This document shows positions 59,010 through 64,000 of a stretch of 64,000 bases of DNA, in pieces. The notes under the pieces are model-generated. The model saw nothing but the letters and a program-made list of their open reading frames with translations, did no database searches and was not told where the DNA came from. The DNA lies in the NCBI RefSeq assembly GCF_900659615.1, contig NZ_CAACUY010000015.1:1-64000 (forward strand), given 5' to 3'. Source of the stretch: Actinomadura fibrosa (GTDB lineage: Bacteria; Actinomycetota; Actinomycetes; Streptosporangiales; Streptosporangiaceae). Each line of letters opens with the position of its first letter. The first letter of the stretch is position 1. A program made the position numbers and the translations under genes.

Positions 59010-59552
59010 TCACGATCCGCTCTTGTGTGGCCGCCTGGCCTCGTGTGGCGGGCGTCCTGGGTCGGCTAGCCGGGGGAATTCCGGGCCATCGGGGCGAGCG
59101 GCGTTTCTTGCCGCCGTTTCGCTGATCATCGTCGCGCGCATGTCGAAGTGATCGGTTGGTTCTCGTCCGACGTCGCAAGTGGACGTGTCGCGCGGGGAGG
59201 GGGCGTCCTCGGGCGGTGCGAGTTGCCCACGGGCGGACGTCGGGTGCTCGGGGGCGGGGGCTGGCGGCGTGGAGGCGGAGCGGTCCTCCCACAGATGGCG
59301 GGTGCTGATCACCGCGATGTAGACGGTGGTCATCGCGCTGAGCGCCGCGGCGAACTCCGGGTGCGCCGCCAGGCCCACCGCCACGGCGACCGCCGTCGCC
59401 GCCGAGGCGGTCGCCGCGAGTGCCGCCAGGGCGCGCGGGAGTGCGCGGCCCCTCGGCCCGGACGAGGCTCGCGGTCGCAGCACGCGCAGCGCCGAGCGGA
59501 CGGCGAGCGCCCCGAGCCCGGTCGGCGGGCGGTGGCCCGGGTCACGGTTCAC
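59010..59552 (-). CDS. Hypothetical protein with one or two membrane helices
   Basis: GTG 59552 has GGAAGG 8-9 nt upstream. The 180-aa product has an Arg-rich N-terminus, a hydrophobic region at ~44-85 (ALAATASAATAVAVAVGLAA and AALSAMTTVYIAVISTRHLW), and a disordered hydrophilic tail. No family recognised. The C-terminal third may be out-of-frame read-through of non-coding sequence. Convergent with the GH5 gene. Confidence 0.5.
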   Translation of the reverse strand: MNRDPGHRPPTGLGALAVRSALRVLRPRASSGPRGRALPRALAALAATASAATAVAVAVGLAAHPEFAAALSAMTTVYIAVISTRHLWEDRSASTPPAPAPEHPTSARGQLAPPEDAPSPRDTSTCDVGREPTDHFDMRATMISETAARNAARPDGPEFPRLADPGRPPHEARRPHKSGS

Positions 59553-59729
59553 GATGGTGTCCTTCCGAGGTCGCCCGGTCTCGCTCTTCGTGTTCTAGGT
59601 CCGCTGGACGGGCCCGCCTGTGAACTTCGGCCGCCCCACGAAGAAAAGCGGTCACGCGATTCACGAAGTGCCGTCGCGACGGACCACGTGTGCAGGAGGA
59701 GGCGAGCCGAGAACGATGGGAGATCGCTC

Positions 59730-60341
59730 GTGGGGCACCCGGACATGGGCAAGGCGGCCGTGCCAGTTCCGCGCGCGACCGCCCCACCGGAGTTCGACCA
59801 GTTCTTCCGTTCCCATTACAAGAAACTGATCGCTGTGGCGCTGGCGCAGGGAGCGACCTGGCACGAGGCCGAGGAGTCGGTCGACCAGACCATGGAGGAG
59901 GTGCTCCGGCGCTGGGGTGATCTCCGGCAGCCGGACCGCTATGCCGCCCGCGCGGTCGTGAGCAATTTCGTCAAGAAGAGGACGCGGGACCGGGAGGCGG
60001 TGCCCCGCGCGATCCAGGGCGGTTATCTGGATCGGGAGGGCGAACCGGATTCGCGGTTGAGCGACTGGGAAGATAGACAGTGGATCGAACAGATGCTCGA
60101 TCGACTGCCGGAGACTCAGCGCGCCGTGGCGGAATTGATCCTCGTGGCGCAGGCCAGCTACGCCGAGGCGGCCGTGATCCTGGACAAGAACGAGGCCACC
60201 GTGCGCAAGAACCTCCAGCTCGCCAGGCGGCGGCTGCGAGAGCTGGTGGAGCAGGAGCGCCACCCCGAACCCGCCCCTGGACCGCAGCGGCGGTCGACGA
60301 CCTCCGAGAAGATCGACGGGAGGAAGCCCGATGACCAATGA
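59730..60341 (+). CDS. Sigma-70 family (ECF-type) sigma factor
   Basis: GTG 59730 has GGGAG 8 nt upstream; ATG 59745 is the alternative. The 203-aa protein has region 2 (FDQFFRSHYKKLIAVALAQG, EAEESVDQTMEEVLRRWGDL, YAARAVVSNFVKKRTRDRE) and region 4 (LPETQRAVAELILVAQASYA, EAAVILDKNEATVRKNLQLA). It overlaps the next gene (1169-aa STAND NTPase) by 11 bp, so the two are co-expressed. The NTPase may control the sigma factor or be its partner in one signalling route. Confidence 0.9.
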   Translation: MGHPDMGKAAVPVPRATAPPEFDQFFRSHYKKLIAVALAQGATWHEAEESVDQTMEEVLRRWGDLRQPDRYAARAVVSNFVKKRTRDREAVPRAIQGGYLDREGEPDSRLSDWEDRQWIEQMLDRLPETQRAVAELILVAQASYAEAAVILDKNEATVRKNLQLARRRLRELVEQERHPEPAPGPQRRSTTSEKIDGRKPDDQ

Positions 60342-63300
60342 TCCGCCCGCACCCCAGTCGCCGGATCCGGAGGAGCCACTGGACCAGATCCTGGCCGACT
60401 TCCTCCGTCTCATGGACGAGGCGAACGACCTGATGCTGCCGGACGACGAGGTGGAGCGCCGCCTCCGCAGGCTCAAGCGCGGGGATTTCCCGGACGGCGG
60501 TGAGAGCCCGCCGGCGGAGCCGAACGGCCTCGACGGCGGTGACGCCGGGGATTTCGACGGGTTGCCGGATCTGCCCCCGTCACCGCAGGACGACGCCGAT
60601 CGCGGGGAGGCGGACTGCCTCGATCCACGGTGGATGAGCGCCCAGGAGGTCGAGGCGGCGCGGCTGGCCGCCGAGGGGATCAGGGCGGCGGCGGTGAAGA
60701 GGGCGGCCGAGGTCGAGGCCGAGGCGCGCCAGCGGGCCGCGGCCATGGAGCTGGAGGCGCAGGAGAAGGCGGAGGAGTACAAGGGCCAGGGCGTCACGAT
60801 GGCCGCCGAGCGCCTCGCCGACGCCAGGAAGGACGCCGAGGCGATCCTCGCGGACGCCAGGGAGCGGGCCGACCGCCTCCTGGCGGACGCCCGCCGCGAA
60901 CTGGAGGAGGCCCGGCGGGAGGCGACCCGGATCACCGAGCTGGCCGAGGCGCACGCGCGGGGGTGGATGGCCAGCGCCGGGCTGAATCCCTGGGCCGTGC
61001 CGCCGCCGTTGCCGCACTACGCTCCCGTACCGCCCGGCGCGGGCGGTGGTCACGACCTGCTGCCGGCTCCCGTGAACGCCCGCCGCGAACTGATGGTCTA
61101 CCGGCCGAGCCTCATGCCGGCCATGCCGCCCGGCGATGACGACGAGATCGAGGACGCCGCCGAGGTCGAGCTCGTCGATGACGACGAGGTGGCGCGGCAC
61201 CGGCTGGATGATGACGCCGACTTCGCGAGTGGAGTGCAGGCCGCTCACCCGCCACCGCCGCACACCGTGCACGCCGAGCCCGCGCGTCCGTGGGCGTCGA
61301 GCGGGCAGGTGCATTGCGCGGCCGTCGCCGTGAGCGCCGTCCCCCCGGGAGGCCGCGACGACGACTGGCGCGGCGACGTCCAGCAACTGCACCTTCGCCG
61401 GTCCCTCTATCTGATCCTCCAGGAAGCGTTCGACATGGCCGGCATCGGCTGGCTGCGCTGCCGGTCCTACGACCGCGGGGACAGCGTCCTCGTCCTGCTG
61501 CCCCCCGATCTGGCGCCCGACCTGCTGGCGAACACTCTGATCGACGGCACCCGCGTCGGGCTGCGGCGGTACAACCGGCGGTCGAGCGAGAGCTCGCGGC
61601 TGCGGCTGCGCGCGGCCCTGCACATGGGCATCGTGAACTTCGACGCCGCGGGCGCGACCGGGACGTCGCTGGACCATCTGGAGCAGCTCCTCAAGGCGCC
61701 GGAGTTCGTCTCCGCGTGCGGGGACTCCGCCGGAGACCTCGCCCTGATCACGTCGGACTACGTGTACGAGAACGTGATCAGGCACTATGCCGAGTTGATG
61801 GACTGCCACGAGTTCCGTCCGATGCGCGTTGGCGGCGCCGGTGGACTCGACGCGTGGGGCTATTTCCCCACCGCGCTGTGCGGTGGGCATTCCGCGGCGG
61901 CGCTGGACGGTGCGGCCGCCCGGAAGGAGCTCGCGCGGCTTCGCGTGGGCGACCACGAGGTGGTGATCGGATCCGACGGTTCGACGATCACCGCGTGCGA
62001 GGCCCCGCCGCCCGCCGTCCGGAAGCGGACCCGGCCGTCCGGGCGGGCGGTGCCGGACTCCGTGCCGGTCCTCCTGGACGCGGAGATGAGACGGCTCGCG
62101 AACTGGCTGGACGAGGGGGTCCCGGTCCTGGTCTGGGGCCGTGCCGGGGCCGGGAAGTCCACGCTGCTCCGGCGGTTCGCCGGGCACCGGGCGGCCTCCG
62201 GCGGCGACGTGGTGTCGCTGTCCGCGGCGGGCATGGCCATCGACGACATCGTCCAGACCCTCTACCGGTCCTGCTACGAGGCCGACCGGCACCGGCCCGG
62301 ACCGGACCGCATGCGCCTCCTCATGGGGGCGGTGCGCGCCCTGATCGTGGTGGACGACTTCGGCGGGTCGGCCGCCGACGCCGAGCGGCTCCTGAACATG
62401 GTCCCCGCCAGCGAGGTGGTCGTCGCGTCCAGAACCCGGCTGGACTGGGAGCGGGGCCGTGCGCTGGAGGTCCGCGAGCTGACCGAGCAGGCGGCGCTCG
62501 CACTCCTCGACCGGAGGCTGCGCGGACGTGTACGGGGCTCGGACCGGGACGCGTCCGCCAGACTGTGCCGGATCGCGCAGCGGAACCCGCGGGCCATCCT
62601 GCAGACCGCCGCCGCGCTGCGGATCACCGGAGGACGGAGCGGGCCGGCCGACTTCGGCGCGGTCACGCGGCTGCTGACCGACGGCCTGACCCCGGACGCC
62701 CGCGCCGTGCTCCAGGTGCTGCGCACGCTGGAGGGCACGCCGGTGCCGCCGGGCCTGCTGGCGAGGCTGGCGGGCGTCCCGGACGGGCGCAGCGCGCTCG
62801 CCTGGCTCCGGCGGATGCATCTGGCGCAACCGGCCGGGCCGGGTTACGTCGCCACCGTGCAGCCCGACACCGTGCAGTCCGAAACCGGGCAGCCCGACAC
62901 CGTCCAGCCCGACACCGGGCCGGCCGCGGCGGTGGCTCCGGAGCCGCCGCCGCGCCCCGCCGACTACGCCCGGCCGCTCACCCGATGGTCGCGGCCGGCC
63001 GAGACGCGGCAGATCGGCGAGGCCGCCGCCGTCATCGTCGTGGTCCTCGCCGACGCCGTGCGGCAGGGCTCCCATGCGGCCGCGCTGGAGCTGGCCCGCG
63101 CGGTGGCGCCGGCGCTCGGCGCCACGCTCCGCTGGGACGCGTGGCGGCGGGTGCTCGCCCTCGGCGGTGAGGCCGCCCGGAGCGCCGGCGCCGCGCGGGA
63201 CGCCGCCTACTTCGACGGCGAGGACCTCGTGCGCAGGCGCGCCCTCGGGCAGGTGGCGGACACCGACGCCGCCGCCGAGAAGACGACCACGTCCGACGGC

Positions 63301-63840
63301 GCGGCCGCCTCGGGAGACCGCGCCCCGGACGAACCCGAGACCGTGACGAGCAGACGCCGGACGGCCAACCTGGCCACCTTCGTCCTGACGACGCTCGTCC
63401 TGCTGGTCCTGGCGGTGCCCCTGGTACTGCGGCATTCGACGGACGATCGCGCCAAGCGCTCCGCCGCGCCGCACAACGCCGCGCAGTTCACCACCGCGGC
63501 CCGGCCGGGGAGCGGAGCACCGGTCGCTTCCGCGGGACCACCCTCGCTCGCGATGAGAGAACCGGCCGAAGCGCCCTCCTTCGCTCCCATTCTCATCGTG
63601 CCCGCGACGCTCACGGCCGGGATTCCGACCACGGTGGCGCTCTCCGGCTTCTCGCCGGGGGAGCAGGTGAGGTTCTGGCTGGAGGGCTCCGATGTCATCA
63701 CGCTCGACAGCGTCACGATGAGCTCGGCCGGATGGGCGACCGCGGAGATCCGCCAGGACGCGCCGCCGGGCCGATACGTCGTCCTCGCCCGGGGCCTGAC
63801 ATCGGGCCTCACAGCCCAGACCAAGGTGCGCCTGATGTAG
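60331..63840 (+). CDS. STAND-type NTPase with coiled coil, degenerate cyclase-like domain, membrane helix and Ig-like end
   Basis: A 1169-aa multidomain protein. Residues ~105-215 form an Ala/Glu/Arg coiled coil (DARKDAEAILADARERADRL). Residues ~325-510 resemble a class III nucleotide cyclase (SYDRGDSVLVLLPPDLAP, RLRLRAALHMGIVNFDAAG), but the first metal Asp is replaced (AVAVSAVPPGG), so it is probably inactive or ligand-binding. At ~595 comes Walker A WGRAGAGKSTLLRRF, then Walker B ALIVVDDFGG (~670) and a sensor-like VVVASRTRLDW, an AAA/STAND core with a winged-helix-like part (~790-840). A membrane helix lies at ~1015 (FVLTTLVLLVLAVPLVL), followed by an extracytoplasmic Ig/IPT-like domain (~1085-1169). 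It is encoded with a sigma factor. Confidence 0.85.
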   Translation: MTNDPPAPQSPDPEEPLDQILADFLRLMDEANDLMLPDDEVERRLRRLKRGDFPDGGESPPAEPNGLDGGDAGDFDGLPDLPPSPQDDADRGEADCLDPRWMSAQEVEAARLAAEGIRAAAVKRAAEVEAEARQRAAAMELEAQEKAEEYKGQGVTMAAERLADARKDAEAILADARERADRLLADARRELEEARREATRITELAEAHARGWMASAGLNPWAVPPPLPHYAPVPPGAGGGHDLLPAPVNARRELMVYRPSLMPAMPPGDDDEIEDAAEVELVDDDEVARHRLDDDADFASGVQAAHPPPPHTVHAEPARPWASSGQVHCAAVAVSAVPPGGRDDDWRGDVQQLHLRRSLYLILQEAFDMAGIGWLRCRSYDRGDSVLVLLPPDLAPDLLANTLIDGTRVGLRRYNRRSSESSRLRLRAALHMGIVNFDAAGATGTSLDHLEQLLKAPEFVSACGDSAGDLALITSDYVYENVIRHYAELMDCHEFRPMRVGGAGGLDAWGYFPTALCGGHSAAALDGAAARKELARLRVGDHEVVIGSDGSTITACEAPPPAVRKRTRPSGRAVPDSVPVLLDAEMRRLANWLDEGVPVLVWGRAGAGKSTLLRRFAGHRAASGGDVVSLSAAGMAIDDIVQTLYRSCYEADRHRPGPDRMRLLMGAVRALIVVDDFGGSAADAERLLNMVPASEVVVASRTRLDWERGRALEVRELTEQAALALLDRRLRGRVRGSDRDASARLCRIAQRNPRAILQTAAALRITGGRSGPADFGAVTRLLTDGLTPDARAVLQVLRTLEGTPVPPGLLARLAGVPDGRSALAWLRRMHLAQPAGPGYVATVQPDTVQSETGQPDTVQPDTGPAAAVAPEPPPRPADYARPLTRWSRPAETRQIGEAAAVIVVVLADAVRQGSHAAALELARAVAPALGATLRWDAWRRVLALGGEAARSAGAARDAAYFDGEDLVRRRALGQVADTDAAAEKTTTSDGAAASGDRAPDEPETVTSRRRTANLATFVLTTLVLLVLAVPLVLRHSTDDRAKRSAAPHNAAQFTTAARPGSGAPVASAGPPSLAMREPAEAPSFAPILIVPATLTAGIPTTVALSGFSPGEQVRFWLEGSDVITLDSVTMSSAGWATAEIRQDAPPGRYVVLARGLTSGLTAQTKVRLM

Positions 63841-63955
63841 CGGTCGCGCGGACGACGGGTGGGCGTGGGCGGTGCGGGGTCGCTTGCGCAGGGATTCCGG
63901 CGATTGTCGTGCACGGTCGGTTTCGTGTCCGTCACTATGAGTGCCGGAGGTTCGG

Positions 63956-64000
63956 ATGGCTGATCGTGAACGCATACCCAACATCAATGCGCGGCGGCTC
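63956..64000 (+). CDS. Start of a gene cut by the window edge
   Basis: ATG 63956 follows GGAGG with 5-nt spacing and opens MADRERIPNINARRL, running off the window. Too short to identify. The 115-bp gap before it shows no clear promoter. Confidence 0.6.
   Translation, partial: MADRERIPNINARRL

Noticed and set aside
60580-63987. 1135-codon minus-strand open frame
   Set aside because: Opposite to the STAND NTPase gene; Arg/Gly/His-rich with no motif, a typical GC-driven shadow.
1-64000. CRISPR arrays or cas genes
   Set aside because: No regularly spaced repeats and no Cas motifs were seen; the only tandem repeat is the 25-bp duplication at 17322.

Overview
The window is high-GC chromosomal DNA from an actinobacterium. 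The GC-skewed codon use, GTG starts, CU044_5270-type and substrate-binding/VWA proteins, MocR regulators and many one-component regulators suggest a Thermomonosporaceae (Actinomadura-like) or related soil actinomycete. This placement is an inference from gene content, because no rRNA is present.

Layout. 0-14 kb is ordinary chromosome. It holds the end of a substrate-binding/VWA protein, two tandem paralogues that fuse a sigma factor to a zinc anti-sigma motif, a membrane helix and an outer beta domain, a phosphotransferase, a divergent MocR regulator and pyridoxamine-oxidase-like pair, oligoribonuclease, tRNA-His, a PiT phosphate transporter with a PHO-box-like site, and a LuxR response regulator. 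At 14.03 kb lies tRNA-Lys(CTT). Its 3' end (36 bp) is repeated exactly at 28.98 kb, so 14.06-29.01 kb is a genomic island integrated into the tRNA gene.

The island carries a decayed patatin gene, two AT-richer genes whose products share a C-terminal amyloid-like motif (candidate cell-death effector module), a DUF6339-like gene, a primary-type sigma factor, and a divergent, overlapping five-gene operon. The operon order is NERD-SF1 helicase, DrmA-like helicase, DrmB-like DUF1998 protein, a second SF1 helicase, and an unrecognised 646-aa protein. It has the DISARM DrmA/DrmB core but no methyltransferase and no PLD protein (DrmC). It is the best candidate here for an undescribed defence system.

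Immediately beyond the island (29.3-34.9 kb) is a graveyard: a broken Qat anti-phage locus (QatA, QatC and QatD remnants, QatB missing), a truncated RHS toxin tail with a probable immunity gene, and a frameshifted IS630 transposase.

36.4-44.1 kb is a catabolic cluster (two SDRs, an esterase, two fumarylacetoacetate-hydrolase-fold proteins, a carboxymuconolactone-decarboxylase-like protein, an amidohydrolase and an IclR regulator). Four promoters in it share a three-half-site operator, so it looks like one IclR regulon. 44.1-58.9 kb holds a DrrAB-like ABC exporter, an ECF sigma/CU044_5270 pair, a TetR-controlled GDSL-hydrolase/MFS unit with matching operators, an ArsR-MFS pair, and a TetR/GH5 glycosidase pair with a palindromic operator. 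59.7-63.8 kb holds a sigma factor overlapping a 1169-aa STAND-type NTPase with a degenerate nucleotide-cyclase-like domain. A new gene begins at the right edge.
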